Below, one piece after another: positions 28,520 to 38,000 of a stretch of DNA of 64,000 nt (within the stretch, counting starts at the first letter, position 1; every line of letters starts with the position of its first letter). A program made the translations under genes and the position numbers. Source of the stretch: an uncultured Granulosicoccaceae bacterium (GTDB lineage Bacteria > Pseudomonadota > Gammaproteobacteria > Granulosicoccales > Granulosicoccaceae); NCBI GenBank assembly GCA_938020525.1, contig CALIHW010000103.1:21579-85578 (forward strand). The letters are read 5' to 3'. The notes below the pieces were generated by a model that saw nothing but the letters and a program-made list of their open reading frames with translations, was not told the origin of the DNA and made no database searches.

Positions 28520-29554
28520 GTGTCAAATGCCGCCTCATTTAAATGCAGCGAACTTGCTGAGGTAATCGGTGCGGAAGTTAAAGGCGACGGCAATACTGAA
28601 ATCACCTCTATAGCATCTATAGATACTGCAACTTGCGGTTGCATAACTTTTATCTCCAGCGTTAAGTATCTCGACGCACTGCAATCTACTTGTGCTTCTG
28701 CTGTTGTGCTCGCACCAGCAATGGAAAATATTATTGCGAGCACTGCTGAATTTACTCGCCTAGTTATGGATAACCCCTATTTAGGCTATGCAAAGCTTAC
28801 CCGTCTTTGGGCAGTGCACGAATCCAATAATCAGTCACCCCCTATACATCACACAGCAAGCGTTGCTGAAACTGCTGTTGTTGCAGACGATGTAAGTATT
28901 GGTGCAAATGCTATTGTTGATGCAGAAGCGTTACTTGGCAAAGGTGCAGTGATCGGTGCCGGTGCCTATATCGGGCACGGCACTATAGTAGGAGAGGGTA
29001 CAACGATTCATCCCAATGCAACCATTTTGCACGGATGTGTTATTGGGAATGATTGCGAAATTCATTCAGGTGCTGTGATAGGTGCTGACGGTTTCGGCTT
29101 TGCTCCCGGCGAGCAGGGCTGGGAGAAGATTTATCAGCTTGGTACAGTGACCATTGGCGACCGTGTCAGCGTAGGTGCGTGTACTACGATCGACCGGGGT
29201 GCGCTTGAAAATACTGTCATCAGCGACGGAGTAATTCTCGATAACCACATTCAGGTGGCGCATAACGTCACGATTGGCAAAAACACAGCAATAGCTGGCT
29301 GTACCGGTATCGCTGGCAGCACAACAATTGGCGCTGGCTGCAGAATCGGCGGGGCGGTATCGATAGTTGGTCATATCAGTATTTGCGATAATGTTCTGAT
29401 CACTGCCAACTCTTTCGTAAACCGTTCTGTTGTAGAGCCGGGTAGTTATTCGTCAGGCTTCCCGCTAGAGCCATCAAGCCAGTGGCGTAAAAACGCAGTA
29501 CGTTTGCACAGGCTGGATGAGCTTAGTCGACAGGTGGGTAAACTGAAATCCTGA
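28520..29554 (+). CDS. lpxD: LpxD, UDP-3-O-acylglucosamine N-acyltransferase
   Basis: LpxD adds the N-linked 3-hydroxyacyl chain in the third step of lipid A synthesis. The 344-residue product has an N-terminal uridine-binding domain (about 1-100) and a left-handed beta-helix of hexapeptide repeats (VSIGANAIV, AVIGAGAYIGHG). The catalytic-His region is DNHIQVAHNVTIG. It starts with GTG immediately after the skp stop, so it is translationally coupled. Confidence 0.96.
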   Translation: MSNAASFKCSELAEVIGAEVKGDGNTEITSIASIDTATCGCITFISSVKYLDALQSTCASAVVLAPAMENIIASTAEFTRLVMDNPYLGYAKLTRLWAVHESNNQSPPIHHTASVAETAVVADDVSIGANAIVDAEALLGKGAVIGAGAYIGHGTIVGEGTTIHPNATILHGCVIGNDCEIHSGAVIGADGFGFAPGEQGWEKIYQLGTVTIGDRVSVGACTTIDRGALENTVISDGVILDNHIQVAHNVTIGKNTAIAGCTGIAGSTTIGAGCRIGGAVSIVGHISICDNVLITANSFVNRSVVEPGSYSSGFPLEPSSQWRKNAVRLHRLDELSRQVGKLKS

Positions 29555-29630
29555 TTCGCTAGTTCCGAGCAGGCAGTGGGTATACATTTTCGATAGAATA
29601 TAGGCGTCAGCCATTCCTCGAGGAGGACTC

Positions 29631-30080
29631 TTGGAAACACTCGATATCACCGAGATCGTAAAATACTTGCCACACAGATACCCGTTTCTGTTGATTGACC
29701 GGGTCACCGGAATAGAACCCGGGGTAGAACTAAATGCTATAAAAAACATCACGGCGAATGAACCAATATTTACCGGACACTTTCCGCAGTTTCCGGTTTT
29801 TCCCGGTGTTTTGATTCTGGAAGCAATGGCTCAATGTTGTGCGGTTTACACTTTTCGCGAGCTTGGTGGGTACCCGAGTAAGGAAACTCTCTACCTTCTT
29901 GTAGGTATTGATAGTGCGCGCTTTAAAAAGCAGGTTGTTCCAGGGGACCAGATGAAGCTTAAAGTAGTGCATCAGAAAACCCGCAGGGGTATTTCGCGTT
30001 TTGATGCAACAGCGCATGTTGACGACGCTCTGTGCTGTAGTGCTGAGATAATCATTGCTAAAAACGAGATCGAATTGTGA
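29631..30080 (+). CDS. fabZ: FabZ, 3-hydroxyacyl-ACP dehydratase
   Basis: FabZ dehydrates 3-hydroxyacyl-ACP and competes with LpxA/LpxD for that substrate. The 149-residue hotdog-fold protein has LPHRYPFLLIDRV, the catalytic His50 in FTGHFPQFPVFPG and Glu64 in ILEAMAQ. It starts with TTG 29631 behind AGGAGG (29621-29626), a strong ribosome site that decides the start. Its TGA overlaps the GTG of lpxA by three bases (GTGA). Confidence 0.96.
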   Translation: METLDITEIVKYLPHRYPFLLIDRVTGIEPGVELNAIKNITANEPIFTGHFPQFPVFPGVLILEAMAQCCAVYTFRELGGYPSKETLYLLVGIDSARFKKQVVPGDQMKLKVVHQKTRRGISRFDATAHVDDALCCSAEIIIAKNEIEL

Positions 30081-30850
30081 TCCATCCTTCGGCGGTAATC
30101 GATCCCAAGGCAAGTGTTGATGAAAGCTGCACCATCGGACCCTTCGCTGTGATTGGTGCCGATGTGGTAATGGGCGCTGGTAATACGGTGGGTCCACACG
30201 CGGTTATCACCGGTCCAACCACAATAGGTGAAGACAACCACATCTTTCAATTTGCCTCTATTGGAGCCGACCCTCAGGATCTCAAGTTTGACGGTATTGA
30301 TAGCCGGCTTGAAATTGGTAGTCGGAACAGAATAAGAGAATTTGTAACGATTAATCGCGGCACGTCGGGCGGTGGTGGCGTTACGCGGCTGGGTGATGAC
30401 AATCTATTGATGGCCTATGTGCATATCGCACATGATTGTTTGGTAGAGAATCGAGCGGTATTTGCAAATTCAGCTTCTCTCGCAGGGCATGTATCGGTAG
30501 GCGACAATGCCATACTCGGCGGATTTTCTCTGGTACATCAGTTTAGTCGAATTGGTGCACACAGCTTTTCCGGGATGGGGTCAGTTATTAATAAAGATGT
30601 ACCACCTTACGTGCTTGTTAGTGGTCACTTTGCAGAGTCGAAAGGAATCAATAAAGAAGGCTTGAAGCGGCGTGGCTTTAGCACAGAAGAAATCAGAGCG
30701 ATTCAACAGAGCTATGTCAAGCTTGTGCGGAGAAAAGGTGTTATTGAAGATGAAGTGTTTGCAGAGATAGAGCAGTTGGCGGGTGAATATGCAGGCGTTA
30801 AACAACTACTTGAATTTGTGCGCAGTGCGAAAAGAGGGATTGTTAGCTAG
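30077..30850 (+). CDS. lpxA: LpxA, UDP-N-acetylglucosamine acyltransferase
   Basis: LpxA adds the first 3-hydroxyacyl chain to UDP-GlcNAc and so begins lipid A synthesis. The 257-residue product is a beta-helix of hexapeptide repeats followed by a helical C-terminus. The catalytic His lies in LLMAYVHIAHDCLV, and the hydrocarbon-ruler region follows (GDNAILGGFSLVHQFSRIG). It starts with GTG overlapping the fabZ stop. Usually lpxB comes next on the same strand; here lpxB is on the opposite strand and converges on it. Confidence 0.96.
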   Translation: MIHPSAVIDPKASVDESCTIGPFAVIGADVVMGAGNTVGPHAVITGPTTIGEDNHIFQFASIGADPQDLKFDGIDSRLEIGSRNRIREFVTINRGTSGGGGVTRLGDDNLLMAYVHIAHDCLVENRAVFANSASLAGHVSVGDNAILGGFSLVHQFSRIGAHSFSGMGSVINKDVPPYVLVSGHFAESKGINKEGLKRRGFSTEEIRAIQQSYVKLVRRKGVIEDEVFAEIEQLAGEYAGVKQLLEFVRSAKRGIVS

Positions 30851-30937
30851 ACAAATGTCTGTGAAACCAGGTTGCCAGTGGGTTGAGGTTAGGGTTGCGG
30901 TTGAAGTGACCTTGGGGTGTGGTCTGATGGCTGCGTC

Positions 30938-32134
30938 TTAACCTACTGCCAATTCAGTCATTTTGTCGTGTACAAGTGAAATGGCAATCTCAGCACACCG
31001 CTTGCTCGCACCATCTTTACCAAGTTGCTTGTACACATAAGCCAGTTCGTTGATTTGAGTATTCCTTGCTTTCTCATCCGTCAGCAGCTTACCGACTTCC
31101 AGAGCCAAATTCTCTGCAGTGACATCATCCTGCAGGAGCTCAGGCACGATTGATTTGCCTGCCATGATATTAGCCAGGCTCACATGTTCCGTGGTTAACA
31201 TGCGCTTTAGTACCTGATAACTAATTGCATTGAGTTTGTAGATCACGACCATCGGAATACCGAGAATCGCAAGCTCCAGTGTGGCAGTACCGGACGCTAC
31301 CAATGCAGTATCACACGATCGGATTGCGCTGTAGTCATTCGGCTCTATCAGGGTTACATCGACATTGTGTTGTTGAACAAGTGATTCAATTTCTTCCGGT
31401 TTGATTGTATCTGCGACGGGTAGTACGAATTCGATTTTCTGGTTGATTTCAAGGCCAATTTTCTTTCTGTTATCCGGCGAGATCAACAACTCGCAGGCTT
31501 CGAGCATTGGTGGCAGCAACATGCTGACTTCACTTTTACGACTACCCGGTAGCAGAGCGACACGCTTCGTTTCGCGTGTCTTAAGCGGGGGCTTGTCCGC
31601 TGCTGTGAGAAGTTGTTTGTTATCCAGCAGAGGGTTGCCAACGTATGTGCAAGGGATTTCGGCATCGTCAAACAGCTTTTTCTCAAATGGCAGAATGAGC
31701 GCCATATGATCAACAATTTTTTTAAGCTCGGTAACGCGTCCGGGTCGGGAAGCCCAAACTTTTGGTGCAATAAAAAAGAGTACCGGAATACCTGCCTCAC
31801 GTGCGGCTGTCGCGAGCTTCATATTGAAGTGAGGATAATCGACCAGTATCAGGATGTCCGGGTCGCGCTCAGACAGGGCTTTGCGGAGAGTCGTAAGACC
31901 TGCGCGCAGTGACGGGTACTTGTGCAGTACTTCCAACAGACCCATCACGGCGTTGTTTTCGACGTCGACCAAGAGGTCGACGCCCTGTTCTGCCAAATGG
32001 GTACCACCCATGCCGAAGCATTCGAATGTCGAATCGTCGGGGAGCGACTTCCGTGAGCATTTTTTCAGTGCTTGAACGAGTTTGGCAGCGTGAATATCAC
32101 CGGACGCCTCGCCAGCACTTATCATTACTTTCAT
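30938..32134 (-). CDS. lpxB: LpxB, lipid A disaccharide synthase
   Basis: LpxB is the GT19 glycosyltransferase that joins UDP-2,3-diacylglucosamine and lipid X into the lipid A disaccharide at the inner membrane. The 398-residue product has the family blocks MISAGEASGDIHAAKLV, MGLLEVLHKYPSL, LVDYPHFNMKLA, FFIAPKVWASRPGRV and LALLPGSRKSEV in slightly changed form (VALLPGSRKSEV). It converges on lpxA with an 87-base gap, so it must have its own promoter, unlike in most relatives. rnhB and dnaE, which usually follow, are not in the window. Confidence 0.95.
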   Translation of the reverse strand: MKVMISAGEASGDIHAAKLVQALKKCSRKSLPDDSTFECFGMGGTHLAEQGVDLLVDVENNAVMGLLEVLHKYPSLRAGLTTLRKALSERDPDILILVDYPHFNMKLATAAREAGIPVLFFIAPKVWASRPGRVTELKKIVDHMALILPFEKKLFDDAEIPCTYVGNPLLDNKQLLTAADKPPLKTRETKRVALLPGSRKSEVSMLLPPMLEACELLISPDNRKKIGLEINQKIEFVLPVADTIKPEEIESLVQQHNVDVTLIEPNDYSAIRSCDTALVASGTATLELAILGIPMVVIYKLNAISYQVLKRMLTTEHVSLANIMAGKSIVPELLQDDVTAENLALEVGKLLTDEKARNTQINELAYVYKQLGKDGASKRCAEIAISLVHDKMTELAVG

Positions 32135-32275
32135 TCAATAGCTTGTTAGAAAATTCAGTGCCGTGAGATTATCACAGCAACTGTCTAAATTCGGTGCAAG
32201 TTTCGCTAATCGGGAATCCACGCATAGACCTTTTCTAAGAATCGAGGTGCACGCCGTAGGTTCCCGGGAATTTAG

Positions 32276-33697
32276 CTAGCGGAGTCTTCTGCGCGCCAGC
32301 AGAAGTAAAAACCCCAGTGCGGCGAACGACCCACCACCTGAACTGACGCCCGCTTCAGCTGCTGCAGGGGTGGCTGCGGCAAAGAGTGGTGCTGGCTCAG
32401 ACGCGGCTTTTTCTTGCTCCACCAGGTCATCGGCAGTCATGACTACCAGCGTTTTGGTGCTGTCCTGATTATTCGATTGATCCGTATCGAAAGTGTTAGC
32501 GGTAAGGGTGGTATCAAAGCTGACTTCGCCCTGAACTGTAGGTGCAGACAAACTCACAGATACATTGGAGCTGCTGCTCTCGGAAAGCGCCGGTGACAGG
32601 CAAATCACGTTTGCACCTGCTCCACTTTGCTGACACATCCACGAGGGTGATGAAAAAGATACCAGTGAAGTACCTTCCGGTACGTCGGTTTCAAGTCGCA
32701 CGGTATTCGCACCCATGCTGCTGTTGTTAGTAACAAACATATCAAGCTGTATTGTGCTGCCAACCAGCGCGGAGGTGGATGATGAGCTAACCAACGAGTA
32801 TTCACTTTGATAAAGCTCTATCATCGAATTTCTGTCACCGTCACTGATGTATTCACGTTGACCGATCTTTGTCACGCCGCCTTGTAGCGGGGTGATCGTG
32901 GCTGTGCCATTGCTTGAAAAGAAATGCGATCCATAGTGCATGATTGAATCGTAGTCGTATTCTCCCAATACGATGGCATCTTCGAGAATATCAAAGTTGT
33001 GCGTCTTTTCAGGTGTAATGTTATTCCAGTTAATCTGAACAAAACTGTCTCTGTCTGGTCTGGTGTGTTCGTGCAATAGACCGAGTGCATGCCCGATTTC
33101 ATGAATCATGCTGCCTTCGCTGCACTTGTCACCGGTATAGATGCTCTGAGCACCGTTGTTCTGAAATCCTACCCATGACGCACACTGACCTGCTTCGACA
33201 AAATCTACGTAGTGAGGGTAGGCGCTCTCGGTGTCAGGAGTCCGCTCAACAAGATTTATTGCACCTGTGTCGTTCCAGCGTGCTATGGCAAAGCGTACTT
33301 TCTCTTCGGCAGCGTCAGACAAGCTACCGCTTATACGATAAGGGACGATACCATTGGGCCAAACTGCACCGTAGACATAGTTACTCAAGCCACGGACTGT
33401 GCGTTTATTAGAATCTTGATTAAAGTAGTTACTGGCATTACCAAAAATGATATCGCCTTCTGCGATAGCAACGCCGTCTATGCTGTCGAGTACCCTCATG
33501 TGGGTGGTACCGTCGCGGAAAACTATCGGAACGATAGCGTGCTTATCACTGCCAATATGTGTTTCGCTTTTGTTGGCGTAACCACTGTCTAATGACTCTG
33601 CGTATGATGGTGCAATTGAAGCACCAGATACTATCAGCGCGATAACTGATAAAGTTTGCGACACGCGCATAGATACTTGTGATTTAGAAAATTTCAA
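32276..33697 (-). CDS. Exported astacin-like (M12A) metallopeptidase with GlyGly-CTERM tail
   Basis: This is a secreted zinc endopeptidase of 473 residues. A signal peptide ends at about residue 33 (APSYA). The astacin zinc motif HEIGHALGLLHEHTRPDRD has His199, Glu200, His203 and His209, and the Met-turn SIMHYGS has Met253 and Tyr255. After the protease (about 55-300) comes a beta-rich domain similar to DUF11/CARDB repeats (about 300-415, TFDTDQSNNQDS). The C-terminus has a linker, then GGGSFAALGFLLLLARRR, which is the GlyGly-CTERM pattern of glycines, hydrophobic helix and arginines. Proteins with this tail are processed by a rhombosortase and usually leave by type II secretion. No rhombosortase gene is in the window. 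Its natural substrate is unknown. I do not recognise a specific gene name. Confidence 0.9.
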   Translation of the reverse strand: MKFSKSQVSMRVSQTLSVIALIVSGASIAPSYAESLDSGYANKSETHIGSDKHAIVPIVFRDGTTHMRVLDSIDGVAIAEGDIIFGNASNYFNQDSNKRTVRGLSNYVYGAVWPNGIVPYRISGSLSDAAEEKVRFAIARWNDTGAINLVERTPDTESAYPHYVDFVEAGQCASWVGFQNNGAQSIYTGDKCSEGSMIHEIGHALGLLHEHTRPDRDSFVQINWNNITPEKTHNFDILEDAIVLGEYDYDSIMHYGSHFFSSNGTATITPLQGGVTKIGQREYISDGDRNSMIELYQSEYSLVSSSSTSALVGSTIQLDMFVTNNSSMGANTVRLETDVPEGTSLVSFSSPSWMCQQSGAGANVICLSPALSESSSSNVSVSLSAPTVQGEVSFDTTLTANTFDTDQSNNQDSTKTLVVMTADDLVEQEKAASEPAPLFAAATPAAAEAGVSSGGGSFAALGFLLLLARRRLR

Positions 33698-33732
33698 AAC
33701 TCAACCCCTGGCCTTTGTTGGGCTTTTATTTA

Positions 33733-33766
33733 TGCCGGGTCTTGTTGTTTTTTTAGTCGCCCGGCA
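33733..33766 (-). promoter_or_regulatory. Stem-loop upstream of the astacin gene
   Basis: TGCCGGG (33733-33739) and CCCGGCA (33760-33766) pair perfectly around a 20-base loop, 36 bases upstream of the minus-strand ATG. It would lie in the 5' leader or promoter. The remaining part of the 319-base gap to the M23 gene shows no gene or other clear signal. Confidence 0.35.
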
Positions 33767-34016
33767 CACAGCAGTCACGGAGGTGGCTGCAAGCACTGGC
33801 ACAAGGTAACGACACGGCTGGCGGGTTCTTGAGTTAGATTGTTACTTGATGTTACACGTGCTGCCTTTTGTTGTGGCTAAGTTACTGATTTTTTGAGGTA
33901 TGCAGGCATTGTTGAAGCCGATCACAAAGACTGTTTTGCGACAAAATATGCCAACAGCTCTACATTTCTATTTCCATGGGTTTGCATCACCCCACGTGTG
34001 ATTCATTTTCTTCGCG

Positions 34017-34856
34017 TTATTCAGAATCAGTCAGGAAAAGCTCCGGGTCAACCCACGTGCGATTTAATCCCACTGACCAGTGCAGGTGCGCACCGGTAAC
34101 GCGACCGGTAGCGCCAACCTCACCGATCTTCTGTCCGCGTGTCACTCTATCCCCGGGGCTGACGTCTATGCTGCTCAGATGAGCATAGAAGGTCTGCAGT
34201 CCCTCTCCGTGACCAAGAAAAATGCACTTGCCACTAAAAAAATAGTTACCGGTTTCTATAACATAGGCATCGGCTGGTGCAAGTATATCCGTGCCTTCCG
34301 CTGCTGCGATATCCATACCGCCGTGTGGGCGACGCGGTTGTTTGTTAAAGAATCGTCTGGAGCCGAATGAGCTGCTGCGTACTCCTTTGACTGGTATATC
34401 AAAGCTTATACCGAGTACCTCATCGTGTCGGTATCTTTTCGCATTCGCGATCGAAGTCCGATCCTTTTTGATGCGAGCCATATCGGTTTCATTTGGGTTT
34501 ACCTGGCGTTTGTTTGTAATGGTGATGTGTTGCTCCGGATAGGCCTTGCCGACCACTTCAAACTCATAAGATGGGATAGGACCGCTGGCGGAAGTAACTT
34601 CCAGTGAATGCCAGCCAGGCTCGGTGCTTAATGGGATCCCTACCAGGGCGTGATAGTTGTCTGCAACTTTTACCACCGCGACCGGCAAGTCGTTGAACAG
34701 CGCTGAGGGTTTTTCATCCAGCTTGCCAAGGTTGATGCTTGCGACGCCACCCGGTGTCTGCTGGGATCTCGGCAAACGAAAGTCATCGGCCAGGGCAATC
34801 CCTGAAAGACCAAAAGTCAGAATTGCGCCAGAGATAATAAGTAGAAAGCGATTCAC
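34017..34856 (-). CDS. Exported LytM-type peptidase (M23 family)
   Basis: M23 proteins are zinc endopeptidases that cut peptidoglycan cross-links or, when inactive, activate amidases. The 279-residue product has a signal peptide (about 1-23, ending ALA), a beta-rich N-terminal domain (30-145) and the M23 domain (150-270). The zinc ligands and catalytic residues are complete: His178 and Asp182 in HGGMDIAA, His226 in FYAHLS and His257-x-His259 in GAHLHWS. An active hydrolase is therefore likely. Its start is divergent from smc across 180 bases. It is not next to envC, nlpD or a known division gene. Confidence 0.93.
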   Translation of the reverse strand: MNRFLLIISGAILTFGLSGIALADDFRLPRSQQTPGGVASINLGKLDEKPSALFNDLPVAVVKVADNYHALVGIPLSTEPGWHSLEVTSASGPIPSYEFEVVGKAYPEQHITITNKRQVNPNETDMARIKKDRTSIANAKRYRHDEVLGISFDIPVKGVRSSSFGSRRFFNKQPRRPHGGMDIAAAEGTDILAPADAYVIETGNYFFSGKCIFLGHGEGLQTFYAHLSSIDVSPGDRVTRGQKIGEVGATGRVTGAHLHWSVGLNRTWVDPELFLTDSE

Positions 34857-34911
34857 GAGTTATACATCCATTATTGTTTCAAAAATGATACAAATGCACC
34901 ATAAAAGCTAC

Positions 34912-34929
34912 AAGTCTTTTTTAAGACTT
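34912..34929. terminator. Perfect palindrome between the M23 gene and smc
   Basis: AAGTCTT (34912-34918) and AAGACTT (34923-34929) form a 7-bp stem with a TTTT loop. It lies between divergent start sites, so it is more likely an operator or promoter part than a terminator. Confidence 0.3.
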
Positions 34930-35036
34930 ATTCGTCGGGTAGCAATTGATAGAAAACGGCTAAAAGTAAGGGAATAATTTTTTCCTGCACGTTATCATCC
35001 TCGTTTACGAAAGCGCTATAGATATCCGGCCCCTAC

Positions 35037-38000
35037 ATGCGATTGAGCAAAATCAAGCTTGCAGGCTTTAAGTCTTTTGTCGATCCAACGACTGTACAGC
35101 TTTCAACTAATCTTACAGGTATTGTCGGCCCCAACGGCTGTGGTAAGTCAAACACTATTGACGCCGTTCGTTGGGTCATGGGTGAGTCTTCCGCTAAGCA
35201 CTTACGTGGCGCGTCGATGTCGGATGTTATCTTTTCAGGTTCTTCTTCCCGTAAGCCGGTAGGGCAGGCTTCAGTTGAACTGGTTTTCGATAATAGTGAA
35301 GGCAAGCTTGAAGGTCAGTATTCAGCCTACGCAGAGATAGCACTCAAGCGTCAGGTAACTCGAGACGGGCAATCACAGTATTTCCTTAATGGCACCAAGT
35401 GCCGCCGCCGCGACATTACCGATATATTTCTTGGCACGGGACTCGGTCCACGTAGCTATGCGATCATCGAACAAGGCATGATCTCGCGATTGATCGATGC
35501 CAAGCCTGAAGAGATGCGGGTTTATCTCGAAGAGGCGGCTGGAATCTCCAAATATAAGGAACGTCGGCGCGAGACAGAAAACCGAATTCGTCATACAAGA
35601 GATAATCTTGATCGATTAAACGATCTGCGTGAAGAGGTAGAAAAACAGCTCGAGAAATTGCAGCGTCAGTCACGCACGGCAGAGAAATACAAAACTCTCA
35701 AGATAGATGAAAAAAAGTACCGGTCTGAATTGCTCGGCTTGCGTTGGCGTGAGTACCACGATGCACTAAACTCGTTCGATGAACGGCTTGAAGAACGAAC
35801 AAACAACGTAGCCTCTGCAGATGAGGCGCGTGCCGAGGCGGAAGAGAATATCGCCACAATGCGTGAGAAACGCAAAGAGGTTGAAGGTGAACTTAACGAG
35901 GTACAAGCTAAATTTTACGCAGTAGGTGCAGACATCACGCGTGCTGAACAGTCTATTCAACATGCACGTGAAGAGCGCGAAAAACGCAGCCGAGAACTGC
36001 AACGCATCGAAGAAGAATCTGCGGAAATAAAAACCAACATTGAAAACGATGAAGAGCGCATTAAAGAAGTGGAAGTAGCTCTTGCTGATGCAGGGCCTAC
36101 GATTGAGCGCGTACAACGTGAGCAGGAAGAAGCGACGGAAAGTTACGAGCAGGCTGAGAGTGATTTTCAAGATGCACTTGCAACCTGGGAAGAGTTGAGT
36201 GCGGATCACTCGGAACAGGAAACCATCTCTCAGGTAGAGCAAGCGCGACTGGAAGAACTTAAAAAGAAAGTCGCCGATCTAAAGCTGCGCGATGAGCGAT
36301 TGCAGCGTGAGAAGGGTGAGCTTTCAGAACGTGGCAGCGACAGTGCACTGAATACCCTGATCTCGGAGCAGCAAGCAAAGAATACAGAAGAACTCGCACT
36401 GCGAACGCAGCTTGATAATGCAGGTAAGTCATTAGCGCAAGTACGTGAGAAAGTTATTCAGGCAGCACAGAGCCTCGACGTCAAACGCACCAAGCTGCAA
36501 AGTAGCAGCGGACGTCTTTCTTCTTTGCAGGCTTTACAGCAAGCAGCCACTGGTGGCAGTGAGAAGAAAAAAATTGAATGGCTTGAGAAAAACGGTCTTG
36601 CCGATGCACCACCTTTGTTAAAGCTACTCGATATAGACAAGGGTTGGGAAAAAGCCATAGAAGCAGTGCTGGGTGATTTTCTTGATGCAGTCTGCGTAGA
36701 TGACTACGACGCTCTCAGTAAGAAACTCGGTAATCTGCCGCAATCCGGAATCAATGTTGTTAAAGATGGTGTAAGAGGTGATTCGCCAGAAGGGCAACCG
36801 GATGGGCAGCCAAAAGACCAGCCAAAAGACCAAGCAGAAGAAAGATGGCTTGCCACCATGGTCAGCAGTCGTGCCGGTATTGCTGAGTTGATGCATGGTG
36901 TGACGATCTGTGAAACCACCGAAGAAGCATTCGAAGCGCGTGACTCTCTTAGTGCCGGTGAATCTGTCGTGACAAAAGATGGTCTATGGATGGGGCGGCA
37001 CTGGTTATGTGTACGCTCTGATGATGGCAGCGGTAGCGTGCTTGAAAGACAGGAAGAACTGGATACACTTGTTGAGCAGATCCGGTTATTAAAAGATGAT
37101 ATATCTTCTCTTGAAGCGGAGCATGAGCAATACAAGCAGCAGGTGGTAGAAAGAGAAAATAATCGCGATAAACTCCAGACACTGATCAACACCAGGCATC
37201 GTGAGATCAGCACAATTGCCGGAAAGATCGAATCTGCCAGAGCACAAATTGATCAGGCGGGAGAGCGGGCGACAAAAGTAGACGCCGAGCTTGAAGAAAT
37301 TGAGGCAGTCACTGCACGCTCTGATCGGGAACATCAGGAAGCTTCGCGTCGATCAGAAGAGGCAGAAAAGCGTCTGCATCAATTGCAGCAGCAACTGGCG
37401 GAAATGGATGAGCGCCGTCTGCAGGGGCGAACGCTACGCGATGATGCGAGACAAAAGCTCGATCACGTTAGACAGTCTGGTCAGGCTACTATTGTAAAGC
37501 TCGAGTCCATGAAGTCAGGTCGTGAATCAATAGAACAAAACCGTGAGCGTATGCAGCGGCAATTGACGCAGCTTGAAGTCAGACGTAGCGAGCTCGATCA
37601 GCAGCAACAACCCGATAACAACGAGATAGAGCAGCTGAAAACCGAGCACCTGGCTCTTCTGCGCAGTCGCAGCGAGGTAGAGTCTTTGTTGCAGGCAGCA
37701 CGCAAGCAGCTTGAAGAACATGACATCCAGCAGCGTACTCAGGAACAGAATCGTCACCGGCTTGAGCAACAGGCGCAGCAAGCGCGTGAGTTATTGCAGC
37801 AAGTGAATATGGAATCTCAGGAGTCGCGAGTCAGGCTTAAAACCATAGACGAGCAACTCACAGAGGCAGGTGTTGATCGTGAAGAGTTAATGCCCACCAT
37901 TCCAGAAGAAGCCACCGTAAAAGAATGGGCCGAGCATCTTGCTGAAGTAGAGCGAAAAATACAGCGCCTTGGCCCAATTAATCTGGCTGCAATTGAAGAG

